Below, one piece after another: positions 1-6,012 of a stretch of 20,983 bases of DNA. Made by a program: the position numbers and the translations under genes. Position 1 is the stretch's first letter; each line of letters opens with the position of its first letter. The stretch comes from WAOL01 sp964399035 (GTDB taxonomy: Archaea; Thermoproteota; Thermoprotei_A; Sulfolobales; NBVN01): NCBI GenBank assembly GCA_964399035.1, contig CAYNPH010000004.1, positions 1 through 20,983 of the forward strand, read 5' to 3'. Under the pieces are notes generated by a model, which was not told the DNA's origin, ran no database searches, and was given only the letters and a program-made list of their open reading frames with translations.

Positions 1-54
1 TTCATTTTTTAGCGAAGAAATATCTGCATAAGACGTATGTTTAATGAATTAAAC

Positions 55-1149
55 TTAAATTAGGGCTCTCTCCGTAGATGGGTCGAACACGTGTATATTG
101 TTTATGCTTACCTTAAGGAACACCTTACTTCCTATGCCTAGGGTGGTCTCCTTTAGCAGTCGTGCCTTAATTATACTATCACCAACCTTTATGTTCAGTA
201 TTGTCTCGGAACCCAAAGGTTCTATGATGTATATCTCACCATTAATATTGGAATCCTCGGCAGTGCTTAACTCTAGATGTTCAGGTCTTACTCCTAGGAT
301 CAAGTCATTGACATCGCTCGCATTCTCTTCTATGACTCTCCCAAGCTCCGTAGGAAGATTTATGTTTACACCATCCGCTGTTAGGACGTATTTGCCTCCC
401 TCATTCTTCAGCGCAACACGAATGAAATTCATCGGGGGTGACCCTATGAAGCTGGCGACGAACAACGTGTTTGGCTTGTTATATACTTCACTAGGTGCAC
501 CAATTTGAAGTACTCTCCCTGCGTTCAATACAGCGACCCGGTCCCCCATAGACATCGCTTCGACTTGGTCGTGTGTTACATAAATGGCCGTTATTTTAAG
601 CTCCTTTTGTAGCCGCTTTAGCTCAGCTCTCATCTGGACACGCAATATCGCGTCTAAGTTGCTTAGGGGCTCATCGAGTAACCATACTTTAGGCTTTCGT
701 ACTAAGGCCCTAGCCAAGGCAACTCTCTGTTGTTGCCCGCCAGAGAGTTGACGTGGATACCTATCTAGAAGGGTTTCTATTTGTAACATTTTAGCAACTT
801 CCCTTACTCTGCGATCTATCTCGTCCTTCGCAACTTTCCTGAGCTTAAGTGGGAATGCTATGTTATCATATACCTTCATATGTGGATATAGGGCCCATGT
901 CTGAAATACCATCGCAATATCTCGCTTACGTGGTGGTAAATCTGTCACGTCCTCATTATCTATGTAAACTCTTCCCTTCGTTGGCTTCTCTAGCCCTGCG
1001 ATTATCCTGAGAGTTGTTGTTTTACCGCATCCCGAGGGTCCTAGGAGTATGAAGAACTCCCCATCATGAATTTTTAGGTTAACGTTGTTCACAGCAACTG
1101 TCTTGGGAGGGAAGATCTTAGTCACATTCCTGAGCTCAACAGAGCCCAC
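55..1149 (-). CDS. Sugar-type ABC transporter ATP-binding protein (MalK/UgpC family)
   Basis: Cytoplasmic ATPase that would power a binding-protein-dependent importer, most likely for a sugar or polyol (CUT1 family). All nucleotide-binding motifs are intact: Walker A GPSGCGKT at residues 37-44, Q-loop Gln83, signature LSGGQQQR at 135-142, Walker B VWLLDEP at 155-161 and switch His193. A C-terminal extension of about 130 residues fits the TOBE/MalK regulatory domain, and 364 aa is normal for the family. The start is GTG, preceded by a G-rich ribosome-binding site (GAGGGGGG) about 8 nt upstream. No permease or binding protein lies within the window; partners may be beyond the left edge, downstream of this gene. 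The substrate cannot be read from the sequence. Confidence 0.93.
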   Translation of the reverse strand: MGSVELRNVTKIFPPKTVAVNNVNLKIHDGEFFILLGPSGCGKTTTLRIIAGLEKPTKGRVYIDNEDVTDLPPRKRDIAMVFQTWALYPHMKVYDNIAFPLKLRKVAKDEIDRRVREVAKMLQIETLLDRYPRQLSGGQQQRVALARALVRKPKVWLLDEPLSNLDAILRVQMRAELKRLQKELKITAIYVTHDQVEAMSMGDRVAVLNAGRVLQIGAPSEVYNKPNTLFVASFIGSPPMNFIRVALKNEGGKYVLTADGVNINLPTELGRVIEENASDVNDLILGVRPEHLELSTAEDSNINGEIYIIEPLGSETILNIKVGDSIIKARLLKETTLGIGSKVFLKVSINNIHVFDPSTERALI

Positions 1150-1350
1150 AGTTCATACCCCCCTCACTACTTGAATAGTCGCTAAAATACTTACTTCTGA
1201 ATGTAGTATCGCTGATAAATTAATGTTTACAATACGCTATTATGTTGCATTGTCTATTGAATACCTTTCTTCAATGATCCGTACTTTCTGCATGAGCTAT
1301 TCGTCATCTATCTTAAACTTAAAAGTTGAAGATTACTTTTCCATGCAAAA

Positions 1351-1382
1351 GTTTATAAACTTCCTAAGGAAACCTTATAAAG
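1351..1382 (+). promoter_or_regulatory. Tandem TATA-like boxes upstream of tfb
   Basis: Two TATA-like elements sit 23 bp apart: a palindromic box GTTTATAAAC at 1351-1360, preceded by purine-rich BRE-like GCAAAA, and CTTATAAAG at 1374-1382. The second would start transcription near 1404, giving a leader of about 20 nt with GAGGTG at 1413-1418. The first would start transcription at about 1381. This is a sequence reading only. Confidence 0.55.
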
Positions 1383-1425
1383 ATTTCGCGCAAACACAAC
1401 CCGCAAAATTACGAGGTGCTCACCT

Positions 1426-2355
1426 GTGCCAGAGGAAGAAGAATTACGTGAGGAGGGCGGTATTAAGTGCCCTCCGGATAAGATAATTTATGATGAATTT
1501 CGTGGAGAGTACATATGTACGGAAACAGGAGAGGTGGTTGAGGACAAGGTTATAGACCAAGGACCTGAGTGGAGAGCGTTTACTCCAGAAGAACGTGAGA
1601 AACGCTCACGCACCGGTTCCCCTCTATCCCCTACGATCCATGATGGCGGTCTCTCAACAATGATTGATTGGAGGGACCGCGATGCTTCAGGTAAGAAACT
1701 TGAGATGAAGCGCCGTCTTGAAGTGATGCGTTGGCGTAAATGGCAAATAAGGACAAGAATTCAGAACAGCATAGATAGGAACATCACGCAGGCCGCAGGC
1801 GAGCTGGAACGTATAGCCGATCAACTGGGCTTACCTCGAGCTGTGAAAGAGCGGGCAGCCGCAATTTACAGACAGGCGGTTGAAAAAGGAGTCGTTAGGG
1901 GACGGGCGGTTGAGTCGGTCGTTGCTGCTGCACTCTACGCAGCATGCAGGATCTTTAGAATACCACGCACCCTCGACGAGATTGCCCAATACACAAAAAC
2001 CAGTAAGAAGGAGGTAGCAAGGTGTTATAGGCTCCTCGTGAGGGAACTTAACGTGAGAATACCTATTGCCGACCCAATAGACTTCGTGCCGAGGATAGCG
2101 GCCGCCCTCGGCCTCTCCGGCAAGGTAATAAAGAAGGCAATGGAAATCCTTGAGGAAGCCAAGAAGAGGGGACTAACCGCTGGCAAGGATCCCGCTGGAT
2201 TAGCGGCAGCTGCTGTTTACACCGCCGCTCAACTATATGATGAAAGAAGGACACAGAAGGACGTGGCAAGGGTGGCGGGAGTAACGGAAGTAACTGTGAG
2301 GAACAGGTACAAGGAGTTAATACAGTATCTCAGGATAAGGGTACCCGAGCAGTAA
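1426..2355 (+). CDS. tfb: Transcription initiation factor IIB (TFB)
   Basis: General transcription factor that binds the TBP-TATA-BRE complex and recruits RNA polymerase. The N-terminal zinc-ribbon region keeps only one Cys at each half-site (C15 in CPPDK, C31 in CTETG) instead of CxxC pairs; this reduced form is typical of crenarchaeal TFB. The B-reader/linker follows (around residues 50-105, with TIHDGGLST and RWRKWQIR). Two cyclin-like repeats come next (about 110-205 and 210-305), containing AYRQAV-type helices, DEIAQYT and TAGKDPAGLAAAAVY. The C terminus has the DNA-contacting helix VAGVTEVTVRNRYKEL. The length of 309 aa is normal. The start is GTG with GAGGTG 8 nt upstream. The gene is monocistronic, with its own tandem TATA-like boxes. 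Confidence 0.97.
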   Translation: MPEEEELREEGGIKCPPDKIIYDEFRGEYICTETGEVVEDKVIDQGPEWRAFTPEEREKRSRTGSPLSPTIHDGGLSTMIDWRDRDASGKKLEMKRRLEVMRWRKWQIRTRIQNSIDRNITQAAGELERIADQLGLPRAVKERAAAIYRQAVEKGVVRGRAVESVVAAALYAACRIFRIPRTLDEIAQYTKTSKKEVARCYRLLVRELNVRIPIADPIDFVPRIAAALGLSGKVIKKAMEILEEAKKRGLTAGKDPAGLAAAAVYTAAQLYDERRTQKDVARVAGVTEVTVRNRYKELIQYLRIRVPEQ

Positions 2356-2425
2356 GGGAGCTGGATAACAAGTAGTGTTTTTCGAGTTGCCTTACTCTTT
2401 AGGAAGAAAAATAAAGGCACTTTTA

Positions 2426-2758
2426 TTATTCGGCTTCTATGAAAATTATGTTCTCCGGTGGGATTCCAAATTCCCTGACTAGTATTTGCTTGACCCTGCT
2501 CCTATGATCTCCCTGTAATTCTATATGGTTGTTTTTCACTGTACCTCCCGTCGCTAGTTTCGCTTTGAGCGTCGAGGCCACTTTCTTTAAGTTGAAGACC
2601 GCCGGGTCTAATCCCTCTATTATAGTTACTTCACGCCCAAACTTTCTCTTCTCGATTTTTATCTTAATGAACTGCTGTTCGGCTCCCAGCTGCACGCAGA
2701 GTTCTTCAGGTAGTCCTCCGCATAGGCTTTCAATATCGACTATATCCTTCCCCGACAT
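2426..2758 (-). CDS. Translation initiation factor aIF1 (SUI1 family)
   Basis: SUI1-domain factor that binds the 30S subunit near the P site and enforces correct start-codon selection. The conserved core is visible: KRKFGREVTIIEGLD (about 37-51), then LKAKLATGGTVKNNHIELQGDH (64-85) with the hallmark ATGGT turn, and the C-terminal helix and strand ending in EFGIPPENIIFIE. At 110 aa it matches archaeal aIF1. The ATG start has GGTGAG upstream and a TATA-like stretch TTTTTAGG about 40 bp upstream, so it appears to have its own promoter, separate from rpoP on the same strand about 200 bp upstream. Confidence 0.95.
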   Translation of the reverse strand: MSGKDIVDIESLCGGLPEELCVQLGAEQQFIKIKIEKRKFGREVTIIEGLDPAVFNLKKVASTLKAKLATGGTVKNNHIELQGDHRSRVKQILVREFGIPPENIIFIEAE

Positions 2759-2923
2759 GACTCACCCTACTACACTTTCAGAACCGTGAATATCCCTAAA
2801 AAGGTTTGCTTACGAGACCGATAAACACCTTCCAATAACGAGAATGCCCTCAATAGTGGTTTATTTAGTGGGGTACCTAAGATGCTCTGCTTAGACCAAA
2901 ACAAACTGCTATCTTGTCGTGAG

Positions 2924-2952
2924 TGGGGGTTACGAGTTATGCGGAACCCCTA
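2924..2952 (-). terminator. Possible hairpin terminator downstream of rpoP
   Basis: GGGGTT at 2926-2931 pairs with AACCCC at 2945-2950 and extends by a G-T and a T-A pair, giving an 8-bp stem with a 13-nt loop. It begins 13 nt after the rpoP stop on the minus strand, and T-rich sequence follows further downstream. It could be a terminator or a structured 3' untranslated region. Archaeal termination mostly uses U-runs, so the role is tentative. Confidence 0.3.
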
Positions 2953-2964
2953 TGAAGAGAACCC

Positions 2965-3171
2965 TCATATAGCCTTAACTTTCTTGTATCTTTCTTTCCT
3001 GATCTTTGTTATTATTTTTGAACCACAGGCGGGGCATCGTATGAAGGTATATCCCTCAGCAGCCTCACGCGCCTCGAAAGCCTCTATCTCCCTCATGCTG
3101 AACACACGCCCGCATTTCCAACACTTGTAAAAGATTTCGTCTTCACTTACCACTATTTTACACCGTGGCAT
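2965..3171 (-). CDS. rpoP: DNA-directed RNA polymerase subunit P (Rpb12-like)
   Basis: Small zinc-ribbon subunit of archaeal RNA polymerase that bridges subunits D and L and the large subunits. Residues C17xxC20 and C46PAC49 form the zinc site, in the pattern CWKCGRVF...RCPACGSKIITKIRK, and the C terminus ends KVKAI as in other crenarchaeal RpoP proteins. At 68 aa it is longer than the usual 45-50 residues because of an N-terminal extension. A TATA-like GGTTAAAA on the minus strand (3188-3195) would start transcription near or inside the first codons, so the real start may be the GTG at codon 7. It is divergent from the ferredoxin gene. Confidence 0.87.
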   Translation of the reverse strand: MPRCKIVVSEDEIFYKCWKCGRVFSMREIEAFEAREAAEGYTFIRCPACGSKIITKIRKERYKKVKAI

Positions 3172-3282
3172 ACACAGTATCCTTCCCTTTTAACCTATTC
3201 TGTTGCTGGAGTTATTACCGTAAAGAACGTAAGGCGATAACAATATTAGCTAATCCCACGTTACTGTACAACGAGGGATAAC

Positions 3283-3504
3283 ATGGTTATAAAAATTAGG
3301 ATAGATCAAGAGAACTGCATAGCTTGTGGCTTATGCTACAGCATGTGCCCAGATGTTTTCGAAGCAGACGATAACGGCAAGAGCAGGCTTGTTGAGAAAT
3401 ACAGAACCTCCTCGAAGACCGAGGGCGAAGTCCCGGACTCCTTAAGGAGTTGTGTTGAGGATGCAATGAACGGTTGCCCCGTCGGTGCTATTAAAATGGA
3501 ATGA
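3283..3504 (+). CDS. Monocluster [4Fe-4S] ferredoxin
   Basis: Small soluble electron carrier. The motif C12xxC15xxC18xxxC22P and the distal C65P supply a single cubane cluster. By comparison with the Pyrococcus furiosus ferredoxin, C12, C15, C18 and C65 are the ligands, while C22 and C57 can form the structural disulphide. Position 15 is Cys where the Pyrococcus protein has Asp, so a stable four-iron cluster is expected. At 73 aa it lacks the second cluster and the zinc-binding N-terminal extension of Sulfolobus-type ferredoxins. The ATG start has GAGGGAT just upstream. The promoter of the tRNA 3' half begins only about 20 bp after its stop. Confidence 0.92.
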   Translation: MVIKIRIDQENCIACGLCYSMCPDVFEADDNGKSRLVEKYRTSSKTEGEVPDSLRSCVEDAMNGCPVGAIKME

Positions 3505-3523
3505 TACATTAAGTTCAGTAAAG

Positions 3524-3530
3524 TATAAAA
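3524..3530 (+). promoter_or_regulatory. TATA box of the split-tRNA 3' half
   Basis: TATAAAA preceded by purine-rich BRE-like AGTAAAG. Its first base lies 30 bp upstream of 3554, the first base of the tag that pairs with the 5' half. The 5'-half promoter has the identical spacing, which supports independent transcription. Confidence 0.75.
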
Positions 3531-3553
3531 CCTACTTACTCCCTTTTCCTTAT

Positions 3554-3617
3554 GGCGGAGGACCGTACGGGACTCATAACCGGGTGGTCCGGGGTTCAAA
3601 TCCCCGCGGGCCCACCA
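3554..3617 (+). tRNA. Split tRNA(CAU), 3' half with 5' pairing tag
   Basis: This transcript carries an 18-nt leader and then the 3' part of a tRNA. 3554-3567 is a tag perfectly complementary to 3770-3783 of the 5' half. 3568-3571 (CGGG) would pair with CCCG of the anticodon stem, followed by bulge ACT at 3572-3574. After the cut at 3573/3574 the exon runs from U33: anticodon CAU at 3575-3577, stem CCGGG 3580-3584, variable loop TGGTC, T arm CGGGG-TTCAAAT-CCCCG 3590-3606, acceptor CGGGCCC 3607-3613, A73, and encoded CCA 3615-3617. Alone it is not a tRNA. Joined to the 5' half it gives a complete 77-nt cloverleaf with every stem fully paired. T-rich sequence follows. Confidence 0.93.
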
Positions 3618-3650
3618 CTCATTTTGTACTTGATCCTTGATTTTCGGTTA
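3618..3650 (+). terminator. T-rich terminator after the tRNA 3' half
   Basis: Short T-runs (ATTTTG and GATTTTCG) follow directly after the encoded CCA, as expected for archaeal termination. They would keep the 3' half from reading through to the 5' half 118 bp downstream. Confidence 0.4.
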
Positions 3651-3705
3651 GACTCTTAACGTAGCAACAGATGCTAGTTATCAGCTATGATATGTGCAAT
3701 AATAC

Positions 3706-3712
3706 TTATATA
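3706..3712 (+). promoter_or_regulatory. TATA box of the split-tRNA 5' half
   Basis: TTATATA begins exactly 30 bp before the mature 5' end at 3736, so the transcript should start at or within a few bases of G1. Its presence between the two halves favours a true split gene over a single permuted transcript. Confidence 0.75.
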
Positions 3713-3735
3713 GCCCCAATGCTCTAGGATTTTAC

Positions 3736-3783
3736 GGGCCCGTAGCTCAGCCAGGTAGAGCGCCCGGCATACGGTCCTCCGCC
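3736..3783 (+). tRNA. Split tRNA(CAU), 5' half with 3' pairing tag
   Basis: The exon spans 3736-3768: acceptor GGGCCCG, TA, D arm GCTC-AGCCAGGTA-GAGC, G26, anticodon stem CCCGG (3763-3767) and C32. It is followed by A3769 and the tag 3770-3783, which pairs perfectly over 14 bp with the leader of the 3' half. The acceptor strand pairs 7/7 with CGGGCCC of the 3' half. No anticodon, T arm or 3' acceptor strand follows; the sequence turns T-rich at 3784. The joined tRNA reads CAU. It may be elongator Met or the AUA-decoding Ile2; the GGGCCCG/CGGGCCC acceptor with A73 resembles archaeal tRNA-Ile, but sequence alone does not decide this. Confidence 0.93.
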
Positions 3784-3813
3784 TTCTTCAATTCTCCTTG
3801 TTTATATTTATGC
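3784..3813 (+). terminator. T-rich terminator after the tRNA 5' half
   Basis: Pyrimidine- and T-rich sequence (TTCTTC, TTCTCC, TTGTTTATATTTA) begins at the base right after the pairing tag, consistent with a transcript ending just past 3783. Confidence 0.45.
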
Positions 3814-3835
3814 TCAACTTATTGATCACACACTT

Positions 3836-3843
3836 TTTAAATA
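3836..3843 (+). promoter_or_regulatory. TATA box of the ssb operon
   Basis: TTTAAATA lies in an AT-rich stretch about 30 bp before a predicted transcription start near 3867. This leaves a leader long enough to include the AGGAG site in front of the favoured start at 3915. Confidence 0.5.
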
Positions 3844-3914
3844 CCTTAGAACCATATTAGCTTAATAACCTCGTAATGCCACCTTATTTGTTAAGTCGTA
3901 GGAGTTGGAACCCT

Positions 3915-4364
3915 ATGTCCGAATACGTAGGAAATGAAGCGGGTAAACCCCAAACTAAGGTAATGGAACTCAAACCCGAAATGCGTAACATTAACATGAC
4001 GGTCAGAGTTATAAGTTCAGATGAGCCCAAAACCATAAACACCAGGTCAGGGCAGAGAACCATCAGTGAAGCAATAGTGGGAGACGAAACAGGACGTGTT
4101 AAGCTGACACTTTGGGGCAAAGCGGCAGGAACCGTAAAGGAGGGTCAAGTTGTAGAGATAAAGGGCGCGTGGACAACAACATACCGCGGTGACGTGCAAC
4201 TAAACATAGGCGGTGCTAACAACATTAAGGTTGTGGAGGAGCACAACATACCCGAAGCCGAAGACATACCGGAGGACACGCCTAAGGCACCAGAGGGTTA
4301 CAGACCACCAAGACGCAGTTTCCGAAGAGGATACAGAACCAGAAGACAGTACTGGGGCAGGTGA
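3915..4364 (+). CDS. ssb: Single-stranded DNA-binding protein (crenarchaeal single-OB-fold SSB)
   Basis: Binds ssDNA during replication and repair. The OB fold occupies roughly the first 110 residues and includes NMTVRVISSDEPKTI, GQRTISEAIVGDETGRVKLTLWG and VVEIKGAWTTTYRGDVQLN, which closely resemble the Sulfolobus solfataricus SSB. A Pro/Glu-rich linker then leads to a flexible tail. The tail is Arg/Tyr-rich and basic (RRSFRRGYRTRRQYWGR), unlike the acidic tails of bacterial SSBs. An in-frame ATG exists at 3876, but the ATG at 3915 has AGGAG about 10 nt upstream and gives the family's N terminus. The next gene starts 6 bp after the stop. Thermoproteales are known to lack this SSB, so it is a taxonomic clue. 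Confidence 0.95.
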   Translation: MSEYVGNEAGKPQTKVMELKPEMRNINMTVRVISSDEPKTINTRSGQRTISEAIVGDETGRVKLTLWGKAAGTVKEGQVVEIKGAWTTTYRGDVQLNIGGANNIKVVEEHNIPEAEDIPEDTPKAPEGYRPPRRSFRRGYRTRRQYWGR

Positions 4365-4370
4365 CACGTT

Positions 4371-4682
4371 ATGAGCAGTAACGAATTAAGCTACGATGAA
4401 ATAAGAAACTTAAAGCCTAGGAGGCTAGGAATAAGCCTAGGCATGGAGGGCGATAACTTCATAGTGGCTCTAGACGAGAACAGAGCATATACGTTAACAG
4501 CAGGAGCATATTATGTATGGATGCAGTGCTCGGGGGAGAAAACAGTTGAGGAAATCATTAAAGAACTGAGCAAGGAGCTAAGCGCTGACCCCGAAACAGC
4601 CATGAGCGAAGAGGAACTAAAGCCCCCAATAACTATAATACTGAATGAATTAGCTAAGGCAGGTCTTGTAAAACTTGACTGA
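4371..4682 (+). CDS. PqqD-like (RRE-fold) small protein
   Basis: This 103-aa protein resembles the PqqD family: an N-terminal stretch RLGISLGMEGDNFIVALDENRAYTLTAGAYYVW, then TVEEIIKELSKEL and a C-terminal helix ILNELAKAGLVKL. This is a three-strand plus winged-helix peptide-recognition fold. PqqD-type domains usually present a peptide to a radical SAM or other modifying enzyme, but none is encoded in this window. It is translationally linked to ssb (6-bp gap, AGGTGA site inside the end of ssb), so a nucleic-acid-related adaptor role is also possible. Its 3' end overlaps the convergent DUF123 gene by 29 bp. The family call comes from pattern recognition; the function is unknown. Confidence 0.7.
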   Translation: MSSNELSYDEIRNLKPRRLGISLGMEGDNFIVALDENRAYTLTAGAYYVWMQCSGEKTVEEIIKELSKELSADPETAMSEEELKPPITIILNELAKAGLVKLD

Positions 4683-5157
4683 AGCAGTGTTCATCAGAGG
4701 CCCTAACAACCTCCACACCATTACACGTTTTAATCAATGCATTAACTAGGGAGAGTATCACTGAACCCTCAGCAGATAACCTGAATAAATGTGTTCTATG
4801 GAAAGACTTATCCGTAGAACCAAAACGCGGGATTGCTGTTTCGACCCCCTTAAGCGAGGTTAGTATGTCATAAAGACTGTCCTCCCCTACACCAAAACAA
4901 ATTAATGCTAAGAAGGGGGAACATTTTTTTGTTAGATAATCCACATGCCACCGTACCTTCTTACTCTTACTGAAATGCCTTAGAACGCGAGTAATGGGAC
5001 TCCTCATGTTTGCTGACCCTACGTACGCATACGTGCCTTTACTTAGATTAACCTCCCCTAAACTACCAACTCGTATGGTATTGCTATTACTACAGTAGAT
5101 CAGTAGTACGTATCCCACACGTTGTGTGCCCAAGTTTGTTACCTGCCTACTCCACAC
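4654..5157 (-). CDS. DUF123 (GIY-YIG-like) family protein
   Basis: About 165 residues matching the archaeal/bacterial DUF123 pattern: YVLLIYCSNSNTIRVGSLGEVNLSKGTYAYVGSA (about 16-50), RVLRHFS with KKVRWHVDYLT, and a later PRFGSTDKS with HLFRL. DUF123 is distantly related to GIY-YIG nucleases and can be fused to endonuclease III in some archaea, but its activity is not established. The annotated start is GTG; a TTG eight codons later has a better spaced GCAGGT, so the N terminus is uncertain. It lies 15 bp after the gene at 5173-5547 in the same direction (likely operon) and ends inside the PqqD-like gene. Confidence 0.8.
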   Translation of the reverse strand: MWSRQVTNLGTQRVGYVLLIYCSNSNTIRVGSLGEVNLSKGTYAYVGSANMRSPITRVLRHFSKSKKVRWHVDYLTKKCSPFLALICFGVGEDSLYDILTSLKGVETAIPRFGSTDKSFHRTHLFRLSAEGSVILSLVNALIKTCNGVEVVRASDEHCFSQVLQDLP

Positions 5158-5172
5158 CTCAACTCCATAAAA

Positions 5173-5547
5173 TTATAACTCTAGCACGTACCTTAATTCA
5201 AGACCTAATTTTTTGTAAATCCTCACGACATCTTTTACACCCATACTACGTCTCTCAAATGTCTTCATAATGTGCCCAACGGTATACGTTGTGGCACCTA
5301 TTACATAGGTCACGCCTGTGGGGTCGGCAGGGAAACAAAGGAATGTCAAACCAACACCCTGAACACTCTCGCTGACACTCTCGTCATTCTCCCGCCCACG
5401 TACATTAGCAAATTCCTTTCGAATCTCTGTAAAGCACCTGACACACTTCCTTAAGGTTCCACCTTCTTCCCTATACTGCTGAGCCAGTATTCTAAGATCC
5501 GCACTTGTCAGAACGCTCCTGACTTTTCTCTTTGAATATTCCTGCAA
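5173..5547 (-). CDS. Hypothetical protein, 124 aa
   Basis: I do not recognise this family. It is a basic, soluble-looking protein with no signal peptide or membrane segment. It has a Cys pair C35xxC38 (KCVRCF) and a hydrophobic central segment (GLTFLCFPADPTGVTYVIGATTYTVG). The start is TTG, with AGGGGA about 10 nt upstream. The open frame, the ribosome-binding site and the 15-bp spacing to the DUF123 gene support it as a real gene, co-transcribed with that gene. Confidence 0.6.
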   Translation of the reverse strand: MQEYSKRKVRSVLTSADLRILAQQYREEGGTLRKCVRCFTEIRKEFANVRGRENDESVSESVQGVGLTFLCFPADPTGVTYVIGATTYTVGHIMKTFERRSMGVKDVVRIYKKLGLELRYVLEL

Positions 5548-5628
5548 TTTTATTTCCCCTGGACACGTGTTTTGACATGTGATGAGACCGGCTTTAGCTG
5601 AGTGGTGAGTGAGGAGTTACCTCGCTGA

Positions 5629-5949
5629 TTAAGCTTCAACAGTTCCCTCATTACCTTCAGGGATTGAGGCTGGAGTCTCAATGGACTTGTCAGTAACTAC
5701 GTCAATTAGCACTGAGTCGGCACTTTCTAATGCCCGCAATAACTTAAGCCCAAGCCTTGTTAACTTGTATACTCTATAATTCCCCTTTTCTAGAATAAGC
5801 TCTATGAGCCCTAAGGTCTCAAGAACGTGGAATGTTGCTAGAACCTCATACCTAGGTAATCCAGTAGCGGCGACCACATCTCCGGGCGTAACAACCCTCC
5901 CAACCATTGCCTCAATTATTGCTTTGAGCCTCTTGCGAAACTCCCTCAT
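5629..5949 (-). CDS. Winged-helix DNA-binding protein, putative pilus-operon regulator
   Basis: 106 aa. Residues about 1-75 form a winged helix-turn-helix: VGRVVTPGDVVAATGLPRYEVLATFHVLETLGLIELILEKGNYRVYKLTRLGLKLL, with the wing at EKGNYRVYKLT. A short acidic tail follows. It is transcribed divergently from the pilin gene across a 98-bp region, the usual arrangement for a local regulator. The minus-strand TATA-like CTTAAATATT lies near 5980-5990. No ligand or phosphoacceptor domain is visible. DNA binding is well supported by the fold; control of the pilus operon is inferred from position. Confidence 0.75.
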   Translation of the reverse strand: MREFRKRLKAIIEAMVGRVVTPGDVVAATGLPRYEVLATFHVLETLGLIELILEKGNYRVYKLTRLGLKLLRALESADSVLIDVVTDKSIETPASIPEGNEGTVEA

Positions 5950-6012
5950 TCCATAACACCGTTGGTGAACTGGACTTTAGTCAATATTTAAGGGCGGAAC
6001 CCCTTCAGAACT

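Noticed and set aside
1223..1486. 87-aa plus-strand frame overlapping the TFB start
   Set aside because: It runs through the promoter and leader of tfb in another frame, has no ribosome-binding site, and shows no protein-like pattern.
2882..3130. 82-aa plus-strand frame opposite rpoP
   Set aside because: It is antisense to the well-supported zinc-ribbon subunit and has no family resemblance.
3336..3599. 87-aa minus-strand frame over the ferredoxin and tRNA 3' half
   Set aside because: It is antisense to a clear ferredoxin and begins inside the tRNA sequence.
3736..3783. Degenerate or truncated tRNA pseudogene
   Set aside because: The missing portion is found intact just upstream with a perfect complementary tag and a matching acceptor strand, so decay is an unlikely explanation.
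5230..5500. Plus-strand frame opposite the 124-aa gene as the true gene
   Set aside because: The minus frame is longer, has a ribosome-binding site and is spaced for an operon with DUF123; the plus frame has neither feature.
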